Source: Ascidia mentula
Taxonomy: Eukaryota > Chordata > Ascidiacea > Phlebobranchia > Ascidiidae
Assembly: GCA_947561715.1 (NCBI GenBank)
Contig: OX387204.1
Span: 14,513,001 to 14,577,000, forward strand
DNA: 64,000 bases
Direction of reading: 5' to 3'
This document shows positions 54,248 to 64,000 of this stretch, piece by piece. How positions within the stretch are numbered: position 1 is the first letter of the stretch; each line of letters starts with the position of its first letter. The notes under the pieces are model-generated. The model was given only the letters and a program-made list of their open reading frames with translations. It had not been told where the DNA came from and searched no databases. Both the position numbers and the translations under genes were made by a program.

Positions 54248-55201
54248 ATGGAAAGTCCAAAAGAAGTAAAATCATTTCGCTGCAACATCTGTGAAAAAGT
54301 ATTTAAATCTAAAGACTCACTGAAGCAACATACTGGAATTCACACTGGTGAGAAACCTTACAAGTGCAATTATTGTGAGAAAGCTTTCCGTCACCAATGT
54401 CGTTTACAAACTCACATCACAACACATACTGGGGAGAAACCTTACAAGTGCAACTATTGTGAGAAGGCTTTCCGTCACCAATGTCGTTTACAAAATCACA
54501 TAAGAACACATACTGGGGAGAAACCTTACAAGTGCAACTTTTGTGACAAATCTTTCAGGCTAAGAAATACTCAACAAATACACATCCGAACTCACACCGG
54601 GGAGAAACCTTACAAGTGCAACTATTGTGACAAATCCTTTCGCCAAAGAAGTACTCAACAAATGCACATCCGAACTCACACTGGAGAGAGGCCTTACAAG
54701 TGCATCCATTGTGAGAAGTCTTTCAGTCAAGCAGGTGTTTTACGAAGTCACATAACAACACATACTGGGGAGAAGCCTTACAAGTGCAACTATTGTGACA
54801 AACCTTTCAGTCAAGCAGGTGCTTTACGTAGTCACATAACAACACATACTGGGGAGAAGCCTTGCAAGTGCAACTTTTGTGTCAAAGCTTTCAACAACAA
54901 ACGTGATCTACAAAATCACACCAGAACACATACTGGAGAAAAGCCATTCAGATGCGAAGTTTGTGAAAAAACCTTTAGAACTAATACAAACTTACATATA
55001 CACAGACGTGTCCATACTGGAGAGAAACCCAACAAGTGCAACGATTGCGGCCGGGATTTTAGTAGCAAACAAGGATTGGAAAATCACATAAGAACGCATA
55101 CTGGAGAAAAGCATTACAGATGTGAAGTTTGTGAAAAAACATTTACAACCAGCACCAACTTGAAACAGCACAGACAAGTCCACTTACGAGACAAGTCGTG
55201 A
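54248..55201 (+). CDS. C2H2 zinc-finger protein A4, 11 fingers
   Basis: 317 aa starting M-E-S-P-K-E-V-K-S-F-R-C. Eleven canonical C2H2 fingers are joined by T-G-E-K/R-P linkers. Fingers 2 and 3 (R-H-Q-C-R-L-Q) and 6 and 7 (S-Q-A-G-V/A-L-R) are near-identical neighbours, so finger number changes by unequal exchange. Finger 8 and finger 10 carry Cys or Asn in place of the usual aromatic before the first Cys, which does not affect the zinc ligands. It ends L-R-D-K-S. It is the intact counterpart of pseudogene A2 in U1. Preceded by a TTTATTTACAG acceptor and leader identical to A3. Confidence 0.92.
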   Translation: MESPKEVKSFRCNICEKVFKSKDSLKQHTGIHTGEKPYKCNYCEKAFRHQCRLQTHITTHTGEKPYKCNYCEKAFRHQCRLQNHIRTHTGEKPYKCNFCDKSFRLRNTQQIHIRTHTGEKPYKCNYCDKSFRQRSTQQMHIRTHTGERPYKCIHCEKSFSQAGVLRSHITTHTGEKPYKCNYCDKPFSQAGALRSHITTHTGEKPCKCNFCVKAFNNKRDLQNHTRTHTGEKPFRCEVCEKTFRTNTNLHIHRRVHTGEKPNKCNDCGRDFSSKQGLENHIRTHTGEKHYRCEVCEKTFTTSTNLKQHRQVHLRDKS

Positions 55202-56400
55202 CATTTGCGAAATATCTTTGTTGATTATTTTTTGATTAAATGCGCCCCTTTTCCAACGACAGGATATTTTTTCATGTTGTTGTATATTTGTCTAAAATAT
55301 GTGCTCTTGTTTCTTCGCGACTGGCACTGAAAATACACCGGGTGTGAGTGAGGACGCCGATGTTTTCTTTCCGCCAGCCCAAAGATTCTCTCTCTGTGTG
55401 AAAGCCAATGCACTAGCGCGGGGGCGCTCGCGACAGTTTCTGTGTGGACCCCTTAGAGGTTAATAGGGTGACCAAAATTGATTGTGATAAAATACATATT
55501 TGTGCAGTGTTTGGTTTTTAATTAAAGTCTTTTTTCAATCAAGGTTTTTAATTAAAGTCAGATCAACATGGCTAACAGTTATAGATTAATTGAGCGCCGA
55601 ATGTCCATAAATTTGTTGATCAAACAATTTCGCCACAAATTCTAAAATATAGACCCATTACTTTTTAAATACACAAAAAACAAATTTATTACATTCCAAA
55701 AACTAACATAATAGCATTCATATGTAGTGAACTTTTCTTTAAGAGAAGGAAATTTTCCAATTAGAGCATTGCAAACATCATGATATATCCAGCTTTCAGA
55801 GTACCTTTCGATAAAAAGCATACATTAAAAAACTTTATGCACCTAAAATGTGCTGTGAAAGTACAACCCTACATGGTATATGTCACAATACAAAATGTCT
55901 ATAACACGACGCCAAACTAACACGACGAAGGGAAATCAGTTTTGTTGAGGCATCACCACTTAGAATTGTGTCCTTAATATCCACAGGAAAGGCTGGAAGT
56001 TTATAAACAATAGGCCACCTTCCAGTCTCGTCAGTGAAAGTATCATGAGACTCATCAGTTGATAATTTAATAATGTTAACGAAATACTGCTGGCTGAATC
56101 ATTAAGAACATCACTCAGTGCTGAACTGTCCTCCAGTATTACTGCAAGTAAAAGTATGTTTTTTAGATTTTTATTATACTTGCTGAAAAAACAAATCGTA
56201 CCATCATAATGTAATATTACATTCAGAGTTTTAAAGGTGGGGGGTGCGTATTATTTCTCCCAGTCCACCCAGTCTTCAAATTCATCACTCTAATATTGCT
56301 GTTTTTCTTTGGTTGTGAAACAAAGTGAATTTTCAATTTCATCGCATCGACCATTGATGCAACCAGCAAAAGTCATTTGGCAAAGCTATACAAAACTGAT
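55202..56400. other. 3' flank of A4 with second copy of the minus-strand gene fragment
   Basis: Minus-strand 55930-56390 repeats the coding-like fragment seen at 41035-41465, including the R-W-P-I-V-Y-K-L-P-A-F segment, with conservative changes and a 3-bp insertion. Otherwise no gene. Confidence 0.45.
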
Positions 56401-58242
56401 GGTTTGAACTAACGCGTAATTAATTAGTTCACTGTAATTATCTAGCTACTTTCAAATCAACCGTGCTTAGCCTATAGAATTGCTGATTGGCTCGTGCGCT
56501 TTCGAAAGAGTGACGTAACAAAGTAAACTCCCAAAATTTTTCGAAATTCACATTTTCAGTTTACAGTGTAACAACTTTGATTCTTGCTGCAAAATATTTC
56601 AACTGCAGTGAAGTTTCATCAGCATTTCGAAATAATCGCAGTCATTTGCCAATTGAAAATGTTTGTGTTGCAAATTTCACACCCCAAAAACGCTAGATTT
56701 TGTAAAATATAATATCAGTTATCTCACAGCACTTCTCTGCTTGACAACGATTAACAAACTCTGGAATTAATCCTAAATAAAATGCTTATGTCCTACGCTG
56801 ATTGTTCTGATTAAGACAATGGATTTATAGTAAATAATCTGTCCCACATTGCAAGCTGTTGTTGTCAACGATCAGGTAACCTCCAGTGACTTGCTTACGC
56901 AGTGTGACACCACAGTCAAGTCTTTTCACAAATTAGGCAAACACATTTTTGTCATACGTGGTAATACGTGGGTGGTAATACGTGGGAATGTACGAAAGTG
57001 TTAAATATCAATAATGACAATATTGAAGCAGTAATTCATTCATATATCTGCTTTCAAACACTACCATACATTCCCATAGGTAGGACAGAAAACTAAATGC
57101 AGCGGCCCTTTACAAGGATTTCAGCAGTTCAGAATTGAAATGTGTTGTTGTGTTGTTTATATCATACGGGCGAAAATGATTTGTTTCGGGTCCTGTATGC
57201 GCTAAACCGATAGTAGCCCTGCTCATTTATCATCAAAAGTATTTTATAGAATCAAGCAATTCAAAAGTAATAACACTGACATCCTGGAAGCACCTAAAAT
57301 AAAATAAAAATGGACTCTCTAACACAGCTTGTGAATGCAATAGAAAATAGTTTTGTCGCGCCTCCCGCTGTGATTTTGTATTTTGCTCCATCACGTGACT
57401 TGACAAGCAGCGCTGGAGTGCATTTTTTTCTTTTTTGTCGCTTTTGTGTGTTGTTTGGTATTCCGTTTAAATTGTTCTGAAACCAAATGAAGTCTTGCTG
57501 AATGGCAGAGTTAAGGTCGGAGACATAAACTATGTTAATTTAATGCCAGAAGAGCAGTTGTATTGCAAATTGCATCAAGCTTGGTAGCAACAGTGGCACA
57601 TGAATCGTTTCAAAATCAAAAAAAATGATTTTCCAAATACTTAAACAAATTGAGATGCAACGAAAATTCGATTACCTGAAAAAAGTGAGCACAGAAATTC
57701 TAATCGAGGCGTTAGACCAGAGAATAATTGACTGAAGAACAAGATTCGATTTCTTTTTGTGCATTTTGCAACTGTAAAAATGAGTTTACCCTAAAGACTA
57801 TGCAATATTTTATTAAATTATTGAGAATTAATACGATTTGGCACAATATAAACTTTGTAGCAATTAAACTATGACTTGTGCGATGACTTATTCAAGATTA
57901 AATAAATTAATAAATTGTGCAATTTTATCACAAATACCTTAATTTTTAGGTAACCGTTGTGGTCACGCATCACTGCATACGCACAGCAGCATAGGAGCGC
58001 TTGCATGTTATATCCGCATGATTTATGGAATGTGCAACAATCCGTATAAGTTTACTGTTGTTGTGTGTGTGCTATGAAGAAATGTGGCCTGGAATGGTGT
58101 ATAGTTATGTTGATCTTACATAAACCCTATCACGATTTATACCATAAAATTAGAGAAAATACGTGACGATATAAATTAAGTTTCATTTTTTATTTACAGT
58201 AGCAATAGAAAATTGAAAATTGTGGTACATTGACAAGCACAT
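56401..58242 (+). repeat. Upstream block of gene A5
   Basis: Near-identical to 41500-43356. No gene recognised. Confidence 0.6.
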
Positions 58243-58944
58243 ATGGAAATTCCAAAAGAAATACAATCATTTCGCTGCAACATCTGTGAAAAAGTATTTA
58301 AATCTAAAGACTCACTGAAGCAACATACTGGAATTCACACTGGTGAGAAACCTTACAAGTGCAATTATTGTGACAAATCCTTTCGCCAAAGAAGTACTCA
58401 ACAAAAACACCTCCGAATTCACACTGGTGAGAAACCTTACAAGTGCATCCATTGTGAGAAATCTTTCAGTCAAGCAGGAGCTTTACGAAGTCACATAACA
58501 ACACACACTGGAGAGAAACCCTTCAAGTGCATCTATTGTGACAAATCTTTCATGCAAAGAAGTCATCAACACATGCACATCCGAACTCACACTGGAGAGA
58601 AACCCTTCAAGTGCAACTTTTGTGTCAAAGCTTTTAACAACCAAAGTGATTTACAAAATCACATAAGAACACATACTGGAGAAAAGCCTTACAGATGTGA
58701 AGTTTGTGAAAAAACCTTTAGAACTAACACAAACTTAAATAAACACAGACGTGTCCATACTGGAGAGAAACCCTACAAGTGCAACGATTGTGGCCGGGAT
58801 TTCAGTAGCAAACAAGTATTGGAAAATCACATAAGAACGCACAATGGGGAAAAGCCTTGCAGATGTGAAGTTTGTGAAAAAACATTTGCAGTCAGTACCA
58901 ACTTGAAACGGCACAGACAAGTCCACTTACGAGACAAGTTGTAA
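58243..58944 (+). CDS. C2H2 zinc-finger protein A5, 8 fingers
   Basis: 233 aa, same length and finger order as A3. The two differences seen are Asp for Ala in finger 1 (S-K-D-S-L-K-Q) and Cys for Tyr just before finger 8 (E-K-P-C-R-C). Zinc ligands are complete in all eight fingers. Same splice acceptor and leader upstream. It is the U2 paralogue of A3 from the tandem duplication. Confidence 0.9.
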   Translation: MEIPKEIQSFRCNICEKVFKSKDSLKQHTGIHTGEKPYKCNYCDKSFRQRSTQQKHLRIHTGEKPYKCIHCEKSFSQAGALRSHITTHTGEKPFKCIYCDKSFMQRSHQHMHIRTHTGEKPFKCNFCVKAFNNQSDLQNHIRTHTGEKPYRCEVCEKTFRTNTNLNKHRRVHTGEKPYKCNDCGRDFSSKQVLENHIRTHNGEKPCRCEVCEKTFAVSTNLKRHRQVHLRDKL

Positions 58945-60106
58945 CATTTGCGAATATTCTTTGTTGATTATTTTTTGATTAAATACGCCCCTTTTCCTAC
59001 GACATGGTATTATTTCATGTTGTTGTATATTTGTCTAAAATATGTGCTCTTGTTTCTTCGCGACTGGTAGTGAAAATACACCGGGTGTGAGTGAGGACGC
59101 CGATGTTTTCTTTCCGCCAGCCCAAAGATTCTCTCTCTGTGTGAAAGCCAATGCACTAGCGCGGGGGCACTCGCGACAGTTTCTGTGTGGACCCCTTATA
59201 GGTTAATAGGGTGACCAAAATTGATTGTGATAAAATAAATATTTGTGTAGTGTTTGGTTTTTAATTAAAGTTTATTTTCAATTTAGGTTTTCAATTAAAG
59301 TCAGATCAACATGGCTAACAGTTATAGATTAATTGAGCGCCGAATGTCCATAAATTTGTTGATCAAAGAATTTCGCCACAAATTCTAAAATATAGACCCA
59401 TTACTTTTTAAATACACAAAAAACAAGTTTATTACATTCCAACATAATAGCATTCATTTGTAGTGAACTTTTCTTTAAGCGAAGGAAATTTTCCAATTAG
59501 AACATTGGAAACATGATGATATATCCAGCGTTCAGGGTACCTTTTAATAGAAAGCATACATTAGAAACTTTGTGCACCTAAAACGTGCTGTGAAATTACA
59601 ACCCTACATGGTATATGTCACAATACAAAATGTCTACAACACGACGCCAAACTAACACGACGAGGGGAAACCAGTTTTGTTGAGCCGACTAATGTACAAT
59701 CAGTCAATATTAACACATTTCACATAAGATCGGAAAACACTTATTCGGTGGGGAAGCTATGTAGGGATTTTGACTTGTCATAATTCGAATATTCATTGAT
59801 ATTTTGTTCAAACTTGGTCTTTTCAAAAAGCTTTCTACTCATTTACATTTAAACTCCGTCTTTCTGACATCTTCGCTAGTTATCTCGCTTGCGTTACGTC
59901 TTTTAACTTGCGCTACTTCTTGCAGCAAAGTCACCTTTGTCGCGTTATCGCAGCGATTATCTCTCTGTTTCTGCCTCGTCTTTAATGTATCCCTATATAT
60001 TTGCGACTCTTTCCACAAATAAACAGATCATGATTTTTGGTCTTACAGATCACAATGTGATCTCTCAGTTCATGGTTTTCGATCAATCAGATCATGAATT
60101 TTGATC
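58945..60106. other. 3' flank of A5
   Basis: Near-identical to 44059-45222. No gene recognised. Confidence 0.5.
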
Positions 60107-61302
60107 TTATCGACCAGAACAGATCTTGGTTTTGTTCTGACAGGACCTGCAGGCAGCATGTTGTCTCACCGGGACTTTCTGCTGGGCAAGTTTGATGTCG
60201 GGTCGTCGCCCATGGGACCCTTCAAAGTGTTTATAAAATGTTTTAACTGGCGTTTCAAAAGCGATATATACAACAAAATAATACGAGGTAAACGAGAAAT
60301 ATTTCCTGTAATTTCAACTGTTACTTTATAAAGGAAATAATTGGTTCACTATTACTTCTTGACGTACACGTTGGTGTTGACTTGTGTGCAATTCCCATGA
60401 GGGGATTTCTATTGAACGTTTTTGCAGAGCACTGCTTATGGTCGTGCAACGATATATACGTGAGTGGCGCTAACCACACTTAAGTCGGCTGCATTATTGA
60501 GCCAGTCAAAAAAAGAATTCAACGTGAACTTTCCAAACTAAATATTTTGATTTAATGTGATGTGTGTGGTCAGCACTGGGTGCATTTTTCAAGCAGATCT
60601 TACACAGAACATTTTTTTTGTTTTTTGTTTGAAGAAATTGTTTAAAGCAAGACCATACGACAATGATATCAATATATTTAAATATACAATATAATTTGTC
60701 AATGCCAGTGAGCGCAGCCTAAAATGTTTCCATTGAGCGAGTGCGACTAGCTGATGAAAACTAGTGAGACGTGACGCCTCGATGGAGACTTTTGATATTC
60801 AATGAAGTGTGACTGCCCGCATCGTGCGTTGTCTTCTGAGCTGACCTATATCTCTATCAAAGTAGCAGTGTACTGTGTACCTTGATTGTGTACACTAGTT
60901 CGACCTAGCAATTCTAATCAATGCAATCGGCGATGGATAACAGTTTTTATTCTGAAAAGAAATCTGCAACAGAAAGTTACAGAGGATTAGATTTTTTCAA
61001 GTTTTAAAGAAAGTGATATGATTGTAGTAAACTGCAGTACACACTGTTTCGACCTACCAGGTATAATCAGTGCATTTGGTGACTAAGGGCAGTGTTAATT
61101 CGGAAAGGTTTAGGTAAGCTTAACACAGAACAATAATAATAAATAAGGTGTTTCATTACAAAATCTAGCGATAGCAACGGTTATACAATCACGTGATTTG
61201 TGTCCTTTGTGTGATATGGTTTCCCAGCGATTTTGGCGTCACTGTAATCTCAAGCGATTTGGTAGCTAGTTGGAAAGTCTTTGGTTTGGGCGCGTGGCGA
61301 CG

Positions 61303-61783
61303 TAAAGCGGGATTCACACCAGCAATTGACGGCGCGGTTTCGAAGCGGCGGGGCATTCACACCAGCTGGCGTCATGCCGTGACGGCGTGACTTTCTTGCT
61401 CGAAGCGTCTGACGGCGGAGTTAAATCTGATTTAACTTTTCCGTCAGCCGCGTTGATCTGAAGTTTGTTTTCGCAGGGTTTTTGGCTTGTCACGATTAAT
61501 TTTAGGTGGTTTTAGGAAATTGAATTTGTATATGGAGTGTTTGGTGATAAAATATCAGAAATTAATTAATGGATTACAATAATTACTGGATTTGCGGTAA
61601 TTTATTTTTTTGGACTTTGTAAAAACGTTTTTTTAACGAAGTATTGTAGATCAGTTTCACTAACATAGTAATTTGGTGCCCTTACAGTAAAAGCCGCACT
61701 GCAGGTGTGAATCCCCTTGCCGCTTCAAAAGGCGCGAGAAAAATACGCGACCGATACGCATCGCCAACCGCAACCGTCAGCCA
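61303..61783. mobile_element. MITE-like insertion, U3 copy with internal deletion
   Basis: Same ends as 46405-47054, but the interior jumps at about 61692 (CAGTAAAAGC to CGCACTGCAGG), losing about 185 bp. Confidence 0.65.
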
Positions 61784-62156
61784 CATGTGACTGTTCTTTA
61801 TCGTCTTTCAGCAACCGACTTTTCTTTGATCTCCGCCGACCTTACCATTCTTTGATCTTCGTTGACTGTTAGTTTGCTTTGTTCTACGCTTTATATAATG
61901 TGTGTAGCTTGCTGTGAATTAGTAGCGATAATAGTAGTTCTTTTGGTTTGTTCAACTCTGTCTGAGCGTTTGGGCGTAAATTCACTCAGTTCTGGCGGTG
62001 GTATCATTGCTTGTGTTAATTTCGTATCCAAAACTGTTCATAGTAAATAAATATTGATGGAGTGTTTGCATCAAGTTTCGACTTAATTCAGTTTACGAAA
62101 ACACAACAATTAGAACTAACGTGCGATCTTATGTCAAACGCGTTAATCGAATAGGA

Positions 62157-62535
62157 CAGTGCTTTTCAATCTGTAGGAGAACCCGCGCTGGTGCGGATGA
62201 GAAAATTTGTTGTGCGGATGGCAAACATGGTGCGGATGAGTGCGGATGACAATCGCCCGATAAAAGACTATTTAGTCTAAGAATTTTTCATATTTGGTTA
62301 CGTAATCTAGCTTCAACGCTAATCCTTCCCCTTTAATCGTCGGTACGTTTTCAATCGTTTAAATTTCGAAACGTTCAAGGAAGGGCAATTTATCATGAAA
62401 CCTGGCTGTTGGTATTAGTTATGTACATCCTTTACATCTGCAAACATTTCATGCGCGGTTTCGCTGCATCGTGCGGATGAAATTTTCGTGCCACAGAAAA
62501 GTGCGGATAGAATTTAAAAAGGTTGAAAAGCACTG
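62157..62535. mobile_element. hAT-type MITE, U3 copy
   Basis: Same terminal repeats and GAATAGGA flanks (62149-62156, 62536-62543) as the other two copies. Confidence 0.87.
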
Positions 62536-62876
62536 GAATAGGATATCCCATTGATCATAAATAATATTGTTAAGACCCAGCTTGAAGCTTATATTTGGCA
62601 AGTTTTTAAAGAAAGTGATATGATTGTATTAAACTGCAGTACACACTGTTTCGACCTACCAGGTCTAATCGGTGCATTTGGTGACTAAGGGCAGTGTTAA
62701 TTCGGAAAGGTTTAGGTAAGCTTAACACACAGCAACAATAATAAATACCCTTTCAGGTTGTCTCATGGGCATTTACTATTTCTGCGCTATGTTTTTTTTG
62801 TCACCATTTTCATCGTTGTTGCATTGCAGCAAAATAGAAAATTTTGCATAAAAGTTGAGATATATTGTGTGCTGAG

Positions 62877-64000
62877 ATGCAAAGTCCAAATGAAAATAAG
62901 TTATTTCGCTGTAACATTTGTGAAAAAACATTTAGTAGGAGTTCAAGATTGATTGCCCACCGAAGAACCCACACAGGAGAAAAGCCTTACAAGTGCAGTG
63001 TTTGTGATAAAGCATTTGCGCAAGCTCATACTTTGAAAGTTCATATGCGAACACACACTGGAGAGAAGCCCCACAAGTGCAGTGTTTGTGACAAAAATTT
63101 TGGAAGTAGTTCAAAATTACTTCGACACATACGAGTCCACACCGGAGAGAAACCTTACAAGTGCAGTGATTGTGATAAAGCGTTTGCGCAATCTCATGCT
63201 TTGAAAGTTCATATGCGAACACACACTGGAGAGAAGCCCCACAAGTGCAGTGTTTGTGATAAAAATTTTGAAAGTAGTTCAAAATTGCTTCGACACATAC
63301 GAGTCCACACCGGAGAGAAACCTTACAAGTGTAGTGCTTGTGATAAAGCGTTTGCGCAAGCTCATACTTTGAAAGTTCATATGCGATTACACACTGGAGA
63401 GAAACCTTTCAGATGTGAAATTTGTGGAAAAACGTTTGTATCCAGTCCTGCTTTAAATGTACACACAAGGTTGCATACTGGAGAGAAGCCATACAAATGT
63501 GATATTTGCGATGCAGCATTTGTTACCAGTTCAATGCTAAAAACGCACAGACGAATTCACACAGGAGAAAAACCTTTCAGATGTGAAATTTGTGAAAAAA
63601 CATTTGCAACCAGTCCTGCCTTAATTGAACACACGCGGATGCATACTGGAGAGAGGCCATACAAATGTGATATTTGCGATAAAGCATTAGTAACCAGTTA
63701 TATACTAAAGCAGCACAGACGAATTCACACTGGAGAAAAACCTTTCACATGCAATATATGTGAAAAAACTTTTAGAACCAGTGCACAATTGCTTCGTCAC
63801 GGGGTAACTCATTCTACAGAGAGAAATTGCAAGTGCAACATATGCGACAAAGCATTTCGTGACAACGTCGATTTATCAAGGCACATCAGAACTCATAGTG
63901 AGTTAAGACCCTTTAAATGCGAATTTTGTGAGAAGTGTTTTAAGACTAACGTCCATTTGAAACGACACAAAAGAACTCATACTGGAGAGAAGCTATTCCG
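62877..64000 (+). CDS. C2H2 zinc-finger protein B3 (partial, runs off window)
   Basis: From ATG 62877 the frame is open to the window end, 374 codons. It matches B1 through finger 13 and into finger 14. Finger 5 has the canonical His and T-G-E-K-P linker, unlike B1. Other differences from B1 are scattered single substitutions (for example S-P for R-P in finger 7 and D for N in finger 10). It is likely a full-length 17-finger gene if it continues as B1 does. Same acceptor and leader as B1. Confidence 0.9.
   Translation, partial: MQSPNENKLFRCNICEKTFSRSSRLIAHRRTHTGEKPYKCSVCDKAFAQAHTLKVHMRTHTGEKPHKCSVCDKNFGSSSKLLRHIRVHTGEKPYKCSDCDKAFAQSHALKVHMRTHTGEKPHKCSVCDKNFESSSKLLRHIRVHTGEKPYKCSACDKAFAQAHTLKVHMRLHTGEKPFRCEICGKTFVSSPALNVHTRLHTGEKPYKCDICDAAFVTSSMLKTHRRIHTGEKPFRCEICEKTFATSPALIEHTRMHTGERPYKCDICDKALVTSYILKQHRRIHTGEKPFTCNICEKTFRTSAQLLRHGVTHSTERNCKCNICDKAFRDNVDLSRHIRTHSELRPFKCEFCEKCFKTNVHLKRHKRTHTGEKLF

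Larger units (their letters stand above)
45223..60106 (+). repeat. Tandem duplication unit U2 (genes B2, A4, A5)
   Basis: Colinear with U1. Relative to U1 it has an extra MITE-like insertion (46405-47054), a 1.65-kb deletion inside gene B2, an additional LINE segment (48626-50203) and a 2.75-kb LINE insertion (50621-53370). Confidence 0.85.
60107..64000 (+). repeat. Tandem duplication unit U3 (gene B3; continues past the window)
   Basis: Colinear with the leader and B gene of U1 and U2. Shares the MITE-like insertion with U2 (61303-61783, internally deleted) and the hAT MITE with both. Confidence 0.85.

Noticed and set aside
1..64000. CRISPR arrays, operons or bacterial genes
   Set aside because: Introns, spliced-leader sequence, LTR, LINE and Penelope elements show a eukaryotic genome; the regular repeats are zinc-finger codons, not spacer-repeat arrays.

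Overview
This looks like a chordate nuclear genome, almost certainly an ascidian of the genus Ciona. The DNA is AT-rich, genes have short phase-consistent introns, and most of the window is transposable elements and recent duplications. The strongest taxonomic marker is an exact copy of the 16-nt Ciona trans-spliced leader, ATTCTATTTGAATAAG, at 395-410 and again at 6710-6725. Both copies sit inside the LTRs of a retrotransposon. The leader sequence is from my own knowledge and the match is seen directly.

Region 1 (1-11030): a host gene on the minus strand encodes a Death domain (last visible exon 1-211), an upstream linker exon (6920-7064) and possibly a first exon (10977-11030). If these join as their phases allow, the product is a small kinase-less adaptor with a RHIM-like stretch followed by a Death domain, like the IMD/RIPK1 C-terminal arrangement. 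A complete BEL/Pao LTR retrotransposon (233-6870, 5-bp target duplication, 323-bp LTRs with three differences) sits antisense in what was a roughly 65-bp intron. Relics of older BEL/Pao elements lie at 8.1-9.0 kb.

Region 2 (11031-17281): intergenic repeats, including a large inverted repeat (12280-12612 against 14030-14372), then an eight-exon rhodopsin-class GPCR gene on the plus strand (14361-17255, 392 aa). Splice phases agree at every junction. Its second extracellular loop resembles the lysophospholipid (EDG/MECA) receptors, but the DRY/ERH triad reads T-L-F. A MITE lies in intron 5.

Region 3 (17761-28240): an array of four Penelope-like elements (reverse transcriptase plus GIY-YIG endonuclease), three head-to-tail on the minus strand and one inverted on the plus strand. 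It is flanked by a 12-bp near-perfect direct repeat. Only the plus copy has an uninterrupted ORF (804 aa). Each spacer carries a hammerhead-ribozyme-like motif.

Region 4 (28241-64000): a young tandem array of C2H2 zinc-finger genes of two families. Family A contains FRCNICEKVFKSK and family B contains FRCNICEKTFSRSS. Repeat units start near 33443, 45223 and 60107, with an older inverted, rearranged copy at 28.8-33.4 kb. Units carry a hAT MITE with a perfect 8-bp target duplication, a second MITE-like insertion, and nested L1-superfamily LINEs. The youngest LINE copy coincides with loss of about 690 bp of target. Some fingers genes are intact and others are truncated or frameshifted, as expected of active birth-and-death evolution.
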